This document shows, piece after piece, positions 51,201-57,000 of a stretch of DNA of 64,000 bases; positions within the stretch are counted from its first letter, which is position 1; every line of letters starts with the position of its first letter. Source of the stretch: Strix aluco. Its lineage: Eukaryota > Chordata > Aves > Strigiformes > Strigidae. Under the pieces are notes generated by a model, which saw only the letters and a list, made by a program, of their open reading frames with translations, did not search any database and had not been told where the DNA came from. The stretch covers positions 75,100,303-75,164,302 of the forward strand of contig NC_133935.1 in assembly GCF_031877795.1 (NCBI RefSeq), written 5' to 3'. The translations under genes were made by a program, and so were the position numbers.

Positions 51201-52275
51201 TATGTATGTAAACAGACCAAGAAAAAGCATAGCCAGATGAAGCTCTGTGGATGTTCTGCAGTCCCCTGCCACAGCAGAGGCAGTAGGATGTCACAGGTCT
51301 GGGGTGCTGCACAAGCAGTTCTCCCCAAGGTGTATGCAAGTCTGTATAGGCCATAAGTAGACTGACAAGGATGCACCACATATGTCACAGCTTCATTTTC
51401 AAAGCTGCTGAAATTTGGAAACTGAAAGTGGGATGCAGCCCTTAGGAGTTAGATGAGTTTCAGGTACAAAAGTCCAAGACAGCTGTCTTGTCCACCACTG
51501 CCCTCTCATGCTTCTTTCTTCCCTCAATGGGAGAAGTAGAAATCTTCATTGCGTAGATGGGTCTTGTCCTCCAGGTGGGTCTTCTGAACAAGTGTCCTTT
51601 CTTCAATTAGGCTGTAGTCAGGCTGTCTCTTGCCTGATCTCCTCCCAGATGTGATGACGCTTATTTCCCAGATCTTTCTTCAGTTTTGCATGGGAGTGTA
51701 TAGTCTGCATTAGGTCTGCATAAAACTGTTGTACTTCACTTCCTATATGGTAAAAGTGGAAGATAAAGAAATGGAGTAATGCTTTTCTTGTTCTCAAGAT
51801 AAAGCAGTTAATGATTGAAGCCAGAAGGATAACTGAAGTATAAAGCCACTGTAGAGAAATGCCCTGTATTGAGAGGGTATGATGTGCATGCAGCTTTAGT
51901 GAATCTGGCCCTAGGCAGCACAAGTTTTCATTAACTGAAAGATCTTAACCTTTCCCTAAGATCATGAATTGTAAATAAATGTAAAGTGGGACAGATTCTC
52001 AATGGCCTTGTACCTTGGCTGTTGTACAAAGCGTGTATGTCACAACCTTACACAGGCTTGAAAGGTCATGCAAGGACAAAGAAGAATCTGTCCCACTAGC
52101 TCACTGCTCCAGAATAATTTAAAGTACATCTAAAAGAAACTGACATGCTTCTCTTCCTCCACCCTTTGATTTTAACAGCACTCGCAAACAAAATTACATG
52201 ATGAATTTTTCACGGCAACATGGGCTCAGGCATTTCTACAACAGAAGACGAAGGTCACTTAGACGATATCCATGA
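145..52275 (+). CDS. RELN: reelin, C-terminal half (29 spliced coding exons, 5' end outside window)
   Basis: Reelin is a very large secreted extracellular-matrix glycoprotein that signals through VLDLR and ApoER2 to Dab1 to position migrating neurons. I recognised the family from tandem reelin repeats: A subrepeat, EGF module, B subrepeat, each subrepeat with an Asp-box-like YSxDxGxTW motif and an RFRWxQ / WAIDNVYIG strand pair. The 29 exons join in frame: 4,854 nt, 1,617 residues plus TGA. Order: repeat 4 B, repeats 5, 6, 7 and 8, then the basic C-terminal region ending SLRRYP. Window residue n equals mouse residue n+1844, checked against four published positions. Introns are GT-AG except one GC-AG. 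The first 1,844 residues (signal peptide, F-spondin-like part, repeats 1 to 4A) lie upstream of the window. Exon numbers 37-65 below assume the 65-exon mammalian layout. No frameshift or stop interrupts the reading frame. Confidence 0.97.
2811..2993 (+). CDS. RELN: RELN coding exon 38 (repeat 4, B subrepeat)
   Basis: Encodes [20 protein letters not shown] with the Asp-box-like YSVNGGITW, then [10 protein letters not shown]. About mouse residues 1873-1934. Acceptor CTGCTCCAG|GC, donor AATG|GTAAGG. The first codon is split G|GC (Gly, where I recall Ser in mammals). The following intron (2994-4446) shows no recognisable element. Confidence 0.95.
4447..4618 (+). CDS. RELN: RELN coding exon 39 (repeat 4/5 junction)
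   Basis: Encodes [17 protein letters not shown], the last strands of repeat 4 B, then [21 protein letters not shown], which opens repeat 5 A. About mouse residues 1934-1991. Acceptor TTTGTAG|GC, donor TCC|GTAAGC. It is followed by an unusually short 82-nt intron (4619-4700). Confidence 0.95.
4701..4803 (+). CDS. RELN: RELN coding exon 40 (repeat 5, A subrepeat)
   Basis: Encodes [20 protein letters not shown] ending NENTIIQFE. About mouse residues 1991-2025, ending in phase 0 at GAG|GTACTT. Acceptor TTTTTTTACAG. The 2.5-kb intron that follows (4804-7272) shows only unique sequence. One 35-codon open stretch near 5.05-5.15 kb is not supported as an exon. Confidence 0.95.
7273..7502 (+). CDS. 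RELN: RELN coding exon 41 (repeat 5, A subrepeat, dimerisation cysteine)
   Basis: Encodes [20 protein letters not shown], an Asp-box-like [12 protein letters not shown], and ends HFGKLHLCG. About mouse residues 2026-2102. The cysteine codon at 7498-7500 falls on mouse Cys2101, the residue reported to form the inter-chain disulfide of the central fragment. Acceptor GGCCCCAG|ATC, donor GG|GTAAGT. Confidence 0.95.
7842..7867. repeat. 13-bp direct tandem repeat, two copies
   Basis: ATTCAGCAAGGAT occurs twice back to back, 23 bp before the 5' truncation point of the CR1 element. It lies in the RELN intron 7503-11009. Confidence 0.8.
7890..8616 (+). mobile_element. CR1 LINE, 5'-truncated, sense orientation in RELN intron
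   Basis: Translation gives the C-terminal part of CR1 ORF2: [38 protein letters not shown], then a frameshift near 8,285. The conserved end RLDIRK...LPREA follows in another frame. The copy terminates in the typical CR1 3' sequence, GGTCCCTTCCAACTC followed by degenerate ATTCTATGATTCT units. It is a dead copy with the 5' 3-4 kb missing. It matches the family well enough to be fairly young. The rest of this intron (8617-11009) holds no gene. Confidence 0.93.
8988..9029. repeat. 16-bp near-tandem repeat, two copies 26 bp apart
   Basis: TGCAACTATGAGACTT appears twice with a 26-bp period, in the RELN intron 7503-11009. Confidence 0.7.
11010..11230 (+). CDS. RELN: RELN coding exon 42 (repeat 5 A end, EGF 5, linker)
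   Basis: Encodes [25 protein letters not shown], then EGF module 5 with six cysteines in [11 protein letters not shown]...[12 protein letters not shown], then a linker ending FLKDDFEG. About mouse residues 2102-2176. Acceptor CCTTTTTCAG, donor GAAG|GTATCT. The next intron (11231-12263) shows nothing recognisable. Confidence 0.96.
12264..12411 (+). CDS. RELN: RELN coding exon 43 (repeat 5, B subrepeat)
   Basis: Encodes [43 protein letters not shown]. About mouse residues 2176-2225. Acceptor TGTATTCAG, donor CCAG|GTAACA. Confidence 0.95.
12695..12768. repeat. 37-bp tandem duplication, two copies
   Basis: Two adjacent 37-nt units start AGAAATCG and end TCTGTTGTCTTAC, with five substitutions between them. 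Each is followed by AG, so each unit ends in a splice-acceptor-like tract (CTCTGTTGTCTTACAG). It lies in the RELN intron 12412-15808. The rest of that intron shows no recognisable element. Confidence 0.85.
15809..16067 (+). CDS. RELN: RELN coding exon 44 (repeat 5, B subrepeat)
   Basis: Encodes [20 protein letters not shown], Asp-box-like [25 protein letters not shown] and WVIDQ. About mouse residues 2225-2311. Acceptor CCCCTGTTAG, donor CAG|GTAAGG, ending in phase 0. The following intron (16068-17332) holds no recognisable element. Confidence 0.96.
17333..17582 (+). CDS. RELN: RELN coding exon 45 (repeat 5/6 junction, receptor-binding lysine)
   Basis: Encodes [39 protein letters not shown] and ends SVTDSCY. 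About mouse residues 2312-2395. The AAA codon at 17477-17479 (FIEKAS) falls on mouse Lys2360, one of two lysines reported as essential for ApoER2/VLDLR binding. Acceptor GACGTTTCAG, donor TATG|GTAATG. Confidence 0.96.
18071..18104. repeat. AT/TGCA simple-sequence tract
   Basis: ATATATAT followed by GGATGCATGCATGCATG-type repeats, in the RELN intron 17583-19791. Confidence 0.75.
18176..18225. repeat. AT-rich near-perfect hairpin
   Basis: The left arm 18176-18197 (TTTATATGTGTGTATGTATATG) pairs with 18200-18225 apart from a 4-nt insertion in the right arm. The loop is 2 nt. It consists of alternating TA/TG/CA dinucleotides in the RELN intron 17583-19791, so it is probably a microsatellite folded on itself rather than an RNA gene. 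Confidence 0.75.
19792..19960 (+). CDS. RELN: RELN coding exon 46 (repeat 6, A subrepeat)
   Basis: Encodes [16 protein letters not shown] with the Asp-box-like motif, [18 protein letters not shown] and TLPLPPYTR. About mouse residues 2395-2451. Acceptor CACCCTTAG, donor CTAG|GTATCT. The 3.3-kb intron that follows (19961-23225) has no recognisable mobile element. Confidence 0.95.
23226..23366 (+). CDS. RELN: RELN coding exon 47 (repeat 6, receptor-binding lysine, EGF 6 start)
   Basis: Encodes [31 protein letters not shown], then the first part of EGF 6 ([17 protein letters not shown]). About mouse residues 2451-2498. The AAG codon at 23272-23274 (FDKQQ) falls on mouse Lys2467, the second lysine needed for receptor binding. 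Acceptor CTCCCAAAG, donor TGT|GTGTAAGT read as GT|GTAAGT. The next intron (23367-24734) is unremarkable. Confidence 0.96.
24735..24912 (+). CDS. RELN: RELN coding exon 48 (EGF 6 end, repeat 6 B start)
   Basis: Encodes [13 protein letters not shown], completing EGF 6, then [20 protein letters not shown] and [11 protein letters not shown]. About mouse residues 2498-2557, ending in phase 0. Acceptor CTTCTGCAG. The donor GGG|GTGTGT is weak (T at +4) and sits in a GTGTGTGT run. The next intron (24913-26191) holds nothing recognisable. Confidence 0.94.
26192..26385 (+). CDS. RELN: RELN coding exon 49 (repeat 6, B subrepeat)
   Basis: Encodes [33 protein letters not shown], Asp-box-like [12 protein letters not shown] and FSKPG. 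About mouse residues 2558-2622. Acceptor TTGCTTTTAAG. The donor GG|GTTTGT is weak. The next exon continues in frame (GG|C TTT GTG), which fixes the junction. The intron 26386-27473 shows nothing recognisable. Confidence 0.94.
27474..27730 (+). CDS. RELN: RELN coding exon 50 (repeat 6/7 junction with C-t cleavage site)
   Basis: Encodes [50 protein letters not shown] and the exposed linker [11 protein letters not shown]. About mouse residues 2622-2708. The scissile bond of the C-t site (mouse Ala2688/Asp2689) lies between 27672 and 27673, in SPA|DAG. Acceptor TTTATTTCAG, donor ACAG|GTAAAG. The intron 27731-28483 shows nothing recognisable. Confidence 0.96.
28484..28638 (+). CDS. RELN: RELN coding exon 51 (repeat 7, A subrepeat)
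   Basis: Encodes [39 protein letters not shown] and ends MQFK. About mouse residues 2708-2759. Acceptor TTATTTTCAAG, donor AAG|GTAAAA, phase 0. The intron 28639-29458 is unremarkable. Confidence 0.95.
29459..29673 (+). CDS. RELN: RELN coding exon 52 (repeat 7, A subrepeat)
   Basis: Encodes [19 protein letters not shown], Asp-box-like [27 protein letters not shown] and [12 protein letters not shown]. About mouse residues 2760-2831. Acceptor CTTTATTAG, donor CAA|GTAAGT. The intron 29674-30360 is unremarkable. Confidence 0.95.
30361..30538 (+). CDS. RELN: RELN coding exon 53 (repeat 7 A end, EGF 7)
   Basis: Encodes [29 protein letters not shown] 7 ([20 protein letters not shown] through GPNC) and ends LTQTLK. 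About mouse residues 2831-2890. Acceptor TTATATCTAG, donor AAG|GTAACT, phase 0. The intron that follows (30539-32935) carries a solo LTR. The flanks 30539-31600 and 32676-32935 are unique AT-rich sequence. Confidence 0.96.
31601..32675 (-). mobile_element. solo LTR of an endogenous retrovirus-like element, with 5-bp target duplication, antisense in RELN intron
   Basis: A GC-rich block of about 1.06 kb (31606-32670) lies in an AT-rich intron. It is flanked by the direct repeat CCCAT (31601-31605 and 32671-32675). The left end TACGGTGGGTTGACC looks like a mutated TG start and the right end is CA. On the minus strand there is a decayed TATA-like element (complement of 32508-32515) and an AATAAA (complement of 31791-31796), so I infer minus orientation. 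The middle is a ladder of about 50-nt units built on TGCTCCAGTGTGGG (starts near 32013, 32105, 32155, 32208, 32258). There is no internal retroviral gene. The long open frames here (31933-32577 on + and several on -) are by-products of this GC-rich repeat structure. Confidence 0.85.
32936..33111 (+). CDS. RELN: RELN coding exon 54 (repeat 7, B subrepeat)
   Basis: Encodes [56 protein letters not shown]. About mouse residues 2891-2949. Acceptor CTTACTTACAG, donor CAAA|GTAGGT. The intron that follows (33112-34382) carries a decayed CR1. Confidence 0.95.
33649..34020 (-). mobile_element. CR1 LINE fragment, antisense, strongly decayed
   Basis: Read on the minus strand it gives CR1 ORF2 C-terminal remnants: [19 protein letters not shown], then [20 protein letters not shown], with frame breaks between. 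The + strand left edge AATCACACAACCTTTCAG resembles the inverted CR1 3' end. Both ends are approximate. The remainder of the intron is unique. Confidence 0.85.
34383..34489 (+). CDS. RELN: RELN coding exon 55 (repeat 7 B, ends at a GC splice donor)
   Basis: Encodes [35 protein letters not shown]. About mouse residues 2949-2985. Acceptor TTTACTCTCAG. The exon must end GGAG|GCAAGT to join in frame with GG ATA TCC TGG of the next exon. The nearby GT (AA|GTACAT, 34493) would shift the frame into a stop, so this is a GC-AG intron with an otherwise perfect donor. Confidence 0.93.
34904..35146 (+). CDS. RELN: RELN coding exon 56 (repeat 7/8 junction)
   Basis: Encodes [56 protein letters not shown] and VDTFDD, which opens repeat 8. 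About mouse residues 2985-3066. Acceptor TTCATTCCAG, donor GATG|GTAAGA. The intron that follows is 35147-35678. Confidence 0.95.
35307..35396. repeat. AT-rich microsatellite (TA/TG/TATAAAA)
   Basis: Interrupted runs of ATATAT, TGTGTG and repeated ATGTATAAAA, in the RELN intron 35147-35678. Confidence 0.8.
35679..35854 (+). CDS. RELN: RELN coding exon 57 (repeat 8, A subrepeat)
   Basis: Encodes [40 protein letters not shown] and [12 protein letters not shown]. About mouse residues 3066-3124. Acceptor CATCTTAATAG, donor AAA|GTAAGA, phase 0. The intron 35855-37463 holds only unique AT-rich sequence and a short A run near 37,372. Confidence 0.95.
37464..37537 (+). CDS. RELN: RELN coding exon 58 (repeat 8, A subrepeat)
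   Basis: A 74-nt exon encoding [20 protein letters not shown] and TKDAR. About mouse residues 3125-3149. Acceptor TTGTGCTATAG, donor CCAG|GTAAAT. The intron 37538-38355 is unremarkable. Confidence 0.95.
38356..38517 (+). CDS. RELN: RELN coding exon 59 (repeat 8, A subrepeat)
   Basis: Encodes [40 protein letters not shown] and [11 protein letters not shown]. About mouse residues 3149-3203. Acceptor GTTTCCTACAG, donor CCAG|GTAGGT. It is followed by a short intron (38518-38853). Confidence 0.95.
38854..39011 (+). CDS. RELN: RELN coding exon 60 (repeat 8 A end, EGF 8 start)
   Basis: Encodes [29 protein letters not shown] and most of EGF 8 ([20 protein letters not shown]). About mouse residues 3203-3256. 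Acceptor GATATTTACAG. The donor CAAG|GTTTCA is weak (T at +3). The next exon starts GT GAT GAC TGC and restores the last EGF cysteine. The intron 39012-39918 is unremarkable. Confidence 0.95.
39919..40138 (+). CDS. RELN: RELN coding exon 61 (EGF 8 end, repeat 8 B start)
   Basis: Encodes [60 protein letters not shown]. About mouse residues 3256-3329. Acceptor TCATTTCTAG, donor CAAG|GTAATA. The intron 40139-41158 is unremarkable. Confidence 0.96.
41159..41356 (+). CDS. RELN: RELN coding exon 62 (repeat 8, B subrepeat)
   Basis: Encodes [37 protein letters not shown] with an Asp-box-like motif, and RVSYNVPL. About mouse residues 3329-3395. Acceptor GTGTTTTACAG, donor CCCT|GTGAGT. It is followed by a 397-nt intron (41357-41753). 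Confidence 0.96.
41754..41852 (+). CDS. RELN: RELN coding exon 63 (end of repeat 8)
   Basis: Encodes [28 protein letters not shown]. About mouse residues 3395-3428. Acceptor GATGACAG, donor GTCCT|GTGAGT. If the donor is not used the frame reads CTG TGA, so read-through stops immediately after VVL. The 5-kb intron 41853-46862 follows. It contains no recognisable repeat beyond A-rich runs near 43,120-43,165 and a candidate poly(A) signal at 43,858. Confidence 0.96.
43858..43863 (+). terminator. candidate intronic poly(A) signal AATAAA
   Basis: An AATAAA about 2.0 kb into the intron after exon 63, in non-A-rich context (GGTTCAATAAAGCCTC). Mouse Reln is reported to make an mRNA truncated before the C-terminal region by alternative polyadenylation. 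This is one possible equivalent; use of it is unproven. Confidence 0.3.
46863..46868 (+). CDS. RELN: RELN microexon 64 (6 nt, neuronal-type alternative exon)
   Basis: The hexanucleotide AATAAG lies between a pyrimidine-rich acceptor (TTGGTTTTACACTAG) and a perfect donor (GTAAGTAC). Spliced in, it gives CT|A ATA AG|C, residues L-I-S-T. Skipped, it gives CT|C ACT, L-T. It matches the known 6-nt mammalian exon that adds Val-Ser before TRKQNY, with Ile for Val here. Counting it makes the residue numbering agree exactly with mouse reelin. A TGC at 46840-46842, about 21 nt upstream, resembles the UGC enhancer used by the neuronal splicing factor SRRM4. Confidence 0.88.
52179..52275 (+). CDS. RELN: RELN last coding exon 65 (basic C-terminal region)
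   Basis: Encodes [15 protein letters not shown], then [16 protein letters not shown] and TGA at 52273-52275. About mouse residues 3430-3461. This short arginine-rich tail is the most conserved part of reelin and is needed for full signalling strength and secretion; it is identical to the mammalian sequence as I remember it. Acceptor TGATTTTAACAG. The intron before it (46869-52178) has no mobile element that I recognise. Confidence 0.97.
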
Positions 52276-53245
52276 AGAAACGAGAAATTTATATTTTTTC
52301 CTCCCAACATGTGATGTGTTGCTTTCCATTCTTTAAATCTAGCACTGCATCTGGTATCAGGACTTTTCTGCAACTGGCTTGATGAATAACTGAAAGCCTT
52401 TCTCAAGACAGAGTGTACACCACTTTTTCGCACTGTGAACTAATGAGAAGTGACTTATTTTCTCATAGGTAAATGTTTTAATGTTGATGTGTCTGTGAAA
52501 ATTGTGATCTGTTGTAATATCAGTTACAGTGGCAGTATTGGAAGTAAGCAACTAATTCTGTTTAACAGGAAAAAAGTTTAAGCACAAAGACTTTTCAGAT
52601 TTTATGTTTAAAAAAACCTACATACTAAGTACAGAATTTAACATTTTTTGTCACATAGGTATTTAAGTGCACTGTATTTCAGCTCTGTGTCATTTTATAT
52701 GATTAAGTTATCGATGTTTGTCCTCTTTGTATTCTCCTCTACAACATGACACATTGGCACTGTATTTACTTGTTTTGTTGTTGTAATATTTTTGCTGCTG
52801 ATTTTTGGGCTATTTACCTTCTGACAAAATGTATTAAAAAAAAAATCAAAGTACCTAATCAAGAAGATAATTGCAAAAGTAGTTGTAAAGGCATTGATAT
52901 CCTTTGGTCTTATTCTTTGATATGTCTGTTGGTTAGCATTGTTTTGTAGATAAAAAAAGAATGCTTGACATTAAACCTTTTTCTACTAAGGAGTTGTGGA
53001 TAAAGCCCCATAAAGAAGTTCCCAGTTCCCTGTCTAAATGTAGTCAGTTCTCTGCAACTGATTTACTTACAGTAACTGCCATTTGGTGTCTGTAGTAATG
53101 AAGTGATTTGTAAACAGTGAATGTTTCATCGTGTTCTCTTTGGTGTTTGTTTCTATTGCGGGTCATGTTTGTATCTTCTGATAAAGTTGTATCTACACCA
53201 GCAACGTTATAATGCCCCTATAGCCCTAAACTGTCTATTATCATA

Positions 53246-53251
53246 AATAAA
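53246..53251 (+). terminator. RELN: RELN poly(A) signal, proximal
   Basis: AATAAA in ATCATAAATAAAATGC, 971 nt after the stop codon. Confidence 0.65.
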
Positions 53252-53293
53252 ATGCTTCACTTTATGGTGAACCAAGCTAAAGATCCATGCTTC

Positions 53294-53299
53294 AATAAA
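53294..53299 (+). terminator. RELN: RELN poly(A) signal, distal
   Basis: AATAAA in TTCAATAAAAATAATG, 48 nt after the first signal, with a T-rich tract 25-35 nt further on. Either or both signals may be used. Confidence 0.65.
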
Positions 53300-53684
53300 A
53301 ATAATGTCAACAAAGAATTCTGATGTTAGACTTTTCAAGCCATGAAGGCTTTACATGAAACCATAAACCAAATTCTTTCACTAAATACCTAGATTTTAAC
53401 ACAAACATCAATGGTATTTTTTAATATTTAGTACATCACACTTAACAGCACTTAGCAAATAACACAAACCAAGAAGTCTTCCCAGTCCCACCTGTGGGCA
53501 TAATATCGTTGGTGGAACAGGTACTGGTGCAAGGAATGAAACAGGACCACAGACCAATGCACGTTCTCACTTGACTTTATCTGCAAACCTAATATTAATG
53601 CGCAAATTGGTGTTTGCAAGCTCTGAGGACTACAGTGCAGCACATAAGGAACCTGTTTCACAACAGATGAATTTGTTAGTTCTT

Positions 53685-54095
53685 AGAATCACAGAATCAT
53701 TCAGATTGGAAAAGACCCTTAAGATCATCAAGTCTCACCTTAAACCTAACACTGTGAAGTCCACCACTAAACCATGTCCCTAAGCACCACATCTACACGT
53801 CTTTTAAATACCTCCAGGGATGACGACTCAACCACTTCCCTGGGCAGCCTGTTCCAATGTTTGACAAACCTTTCAGTGAAGAAATTTTTCCTAATATCCA
53901 ATCTAAACCTCCCCTGGTGCAACTTGAGGCCACTTCCTCTTGTCCTATCACTTGTTACTTGGGAAAAGAGACCACCACGCACCTCGCTACAATCTCCTTT
54001 CAGGTAGTTGTAGAGAGCAATAAGGTTTCCCCTGAGCCTCTGTTTCTCCAGGCTAAACAACCCCAGCTTCCTCAGCTGCTCCTCATCAGAAGGAA
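53685..54095 (-). mobile_element. CR1 LINE, 5'-truncated, antisense, downstream of RELN
   Basis: On the minus strand it reads through to the natural end of CR1 ORF2: [60 protein letters not shown], stop. The 3' end then lies at the left edge (complement of AGAATCACAGAATCATTCAG). Only the last 110 or so codons remain, but they are in one frame. It sits about 390 bp past the distal RELN poly(A) signal. Confidence 0.92.
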
Positions 54096-57000
54096 TTATC
54101 ATATATACTTGCTATGCTTTTACATCATGTACCTCTGCTTCTGGCACTGTACCGGTCTGAACCAGAAGGGTGTTTGTTACACATCCATGATCAGCCACCT
54201 AAGATGTGTTTAATTTTTAAGAGGTTTTTAATCAAAGGTACCTGAGCAGTGCAGGAAAAAAGGAGGTCATTCACTGACCAACTAGTCAAAACCTTGGCTT
54301 GGTCAAAATTATGCAACAGACCTTTGACAGACCTGGAAACTTACTGCAACAGTCCAGCCTCCTGCAGCTGCAGACTTACCATACCGTTCTGGAGAACCAT
54401 GTGCATGCTTTCAATACTTGAAACAAGATAAAGGATCTATTCAGAGAAAGAGCAGGAAGAAAAAGAATGAGGTTATTAAAGAATATAATAGCTTAATGTT
54501 TGGGCAAGAGATTCTAAAATATTGTAATAAAAGTTTCGCCCATTGAACAAACAAGATATAAATGCTCCTATTTTTTAAGATAATTTTATTTGCCCTAATA
54601 TGTCAATAGATGGGTGATATTTCAATCTAAATTGCATGTGCAGCTAGTGTGTTGCTAGGGAATTCATTTATTTTAAAGACTTTAGATACAATGAGGCACT
54701 TAATCTGACTTCTTTTTCCGGGTAAGAGACCAGCATAACCAGAGAAGCTGCTTTTCACAATTGTATTTATTTTCTTTGAGTAACATATGTAATCATGTCT
54801 ACTGAGGAATCCCACGAAGCATTTCACCAGAACTTACTACAAACTGTGCATAGGCTTTTCTCAAGAAAATCATCCTCTCTGGTAGATTCCCAAGTGACAT
54901 TGTCATTTGCCCTTTCCAGATTCTAGGAAGTTCTTCCTTTTTTTCCATTCCTACAGCACACAAGGTAGCATGTGCATATGGCATGTTCAGTGTATGTGCT
55001 GTTTTATTTTTCCTCCCATATGACTGAAAACAATGAGTCATCTGACATTATATAGTTGTTAAAATAGCAAGGGTGACATAGCGCATAATCAATGGCAATA
55101 AAACAGTGACACTGCTATAAAATGTACTAATAAGCTTATCTACTGGTATAAAACTTTGGCAGACATAACTATGAAAACTGATACTTTTAGTCTGCCTTAT
55201 AGACTTCGTCATTTCTCCTATCAGCTCATTAACCCATGTTTCAGTAGAATACGGAGAACATAAGAGAAATTAAATAAAAATACAGGAAGATGAAGCTCAG
55301 ACCTGCTGGAGTTCCTGGAGTAATCAAAACCTGGAGTTCTCATAATTTTGCCTAAATGTTCTTCTCTTGAGCTTGCTTCATCCAAAGGTGACAACACTAC
55401 CTTAACGGGCAGAGCACAAGTATTCTGAAGGACCGAATTAGGCTCTGCATGAACTTGACAATTTAGAGAAATACACAGAAATGAAATAACATAGCAAATA
55501 ACATTCAAGGACAAAACATTGTCAAAGAGCAAGGTACCAACACACAAAGTGGATAAATACCCGGCTAGGCAGCAAAACTATAGGGGGAGAATCAACAGCA
55601 TAAAGCAGTTTAAAAAATGCCATTTTTGCACTGTATCAAATAGAAGCATTTATGGTAAAACACAGTAAATATACATATGGCTGCCAGTGCTGGTAAAGTA
55701 GACAGCAGTTGTCCACTGTTGAGCCCTTCACTTAAATACAGATGTAAACAAGTTGGAGAGATTGCAGAGTACAGCAGCTGAAACAAGACCCTTGAAACCA
55801 TGAGCTTCTAAGTAGAGAGAGCTGGTTTGTTTAGTCTAGAAAGGAAAACATTTGGAAAGAGACAGGACAACAGCCATAAACACGGATCTATGTTTTATTT
55901 ACTTGCTAACCCTTCAGGGCAAATGTCACTGGGTGGAAATGCTGCCACAGCATCACCTCATCATTTATCCATCAGTGGGGAATGGGGTTTGGTTATTATC
56001 CAAGCAGGAAGCTTGTGTGGGGCTCTGTGACCTCTGCTGACAGATGCAGGAAGGGCCACACACAAGCAGCAAGGTACAGCAGATAAACCCCACTCAGTTC
56101 AGCTCTGTAGCAAGGCTTGACTAAATATGACTCAACGCTAGAGTAACAGGAACAAGCCAGCTGTAGAGGGGAGCTACCTTAATCCTCAGCTGGTGAGGGA
56201 GCCTCAAAATCAAATGAGATCAGCAAAAGGGCTTACCTACCTTAAGTGTGGCCCTAAAGAGCTTTTCAAGGACTGTTCGCAATCTGGAGCAGCTGAGACC
56301 ACAGGACCGATTGCGGCACATCTCCTGGGAAGGAGCGGACAGAGCACCCACCATCCGCAGGTGGTGGATCTGCTGCTAGAAGAAACAACCATGAAGTCTG
56401 AGGCTGCAAAAGTCATATGGGTGACATGTGGACAAAGCGCCTAGTGTTCTCCTGGGTTACTGATGGTTTATGACTGTTGTTTTTTCTTCCCCGTGTTCTT
56501 CTTGGTTCAGCTGAAAGGACCAACCTGGCACCAAGCCTAAGGACTTAGGCTGGTGCATGCCTAATTACCACAGAGCCTGAGGCAGGGAGTTTGAGCTGGC
56601 ACCTAGCAAGGAGGGGCCCAGTAAAAATGGTATGCCAGGGATGGAGGAATATTGTGGTGGAGGATGCTGATAAATGCTGAATCTGTATTTCTTTTGAAAG
56701 AAAACAAGTTTGTTAAGCTTCTTTAGGAAAAAATAAAAGGATGTGGTTGTGCTTTTGAGCTGTGCTGCTCAGGGGGGATCTGTGGAAGTTAGTGGCAAAG
56801 AAGCTATTTCAGAGGGCTCGGCTGCTTCCCTGATTCCCTCTGGGCCAAAGGCAGGACTCTGGGAGGTTCTGGGCAGTCACAGGTTTCTGGGCTGCTTCTG
56901 CATTAGGATGCTATTGCTGATACCTGCAGAGTTGGCTGATAGCCCCAGGTCCCTCTTTCCCTGCACACTGACTGTGCACATACACTCCAGCCTTCTGCTC

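Larger units (their letters stand above)
52276..53315 (+). other. RELN: RELN 3' untranslated region (end approximate)
   Basis: About 1 kb of AT-rich sequence from the stop codon to just past two AATAAA signals, close to the length I expect for the vertebrate RELN 3'UTR. There are no further conserved open frames. The small open frames inside it are chance. Confidence 0.75.
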
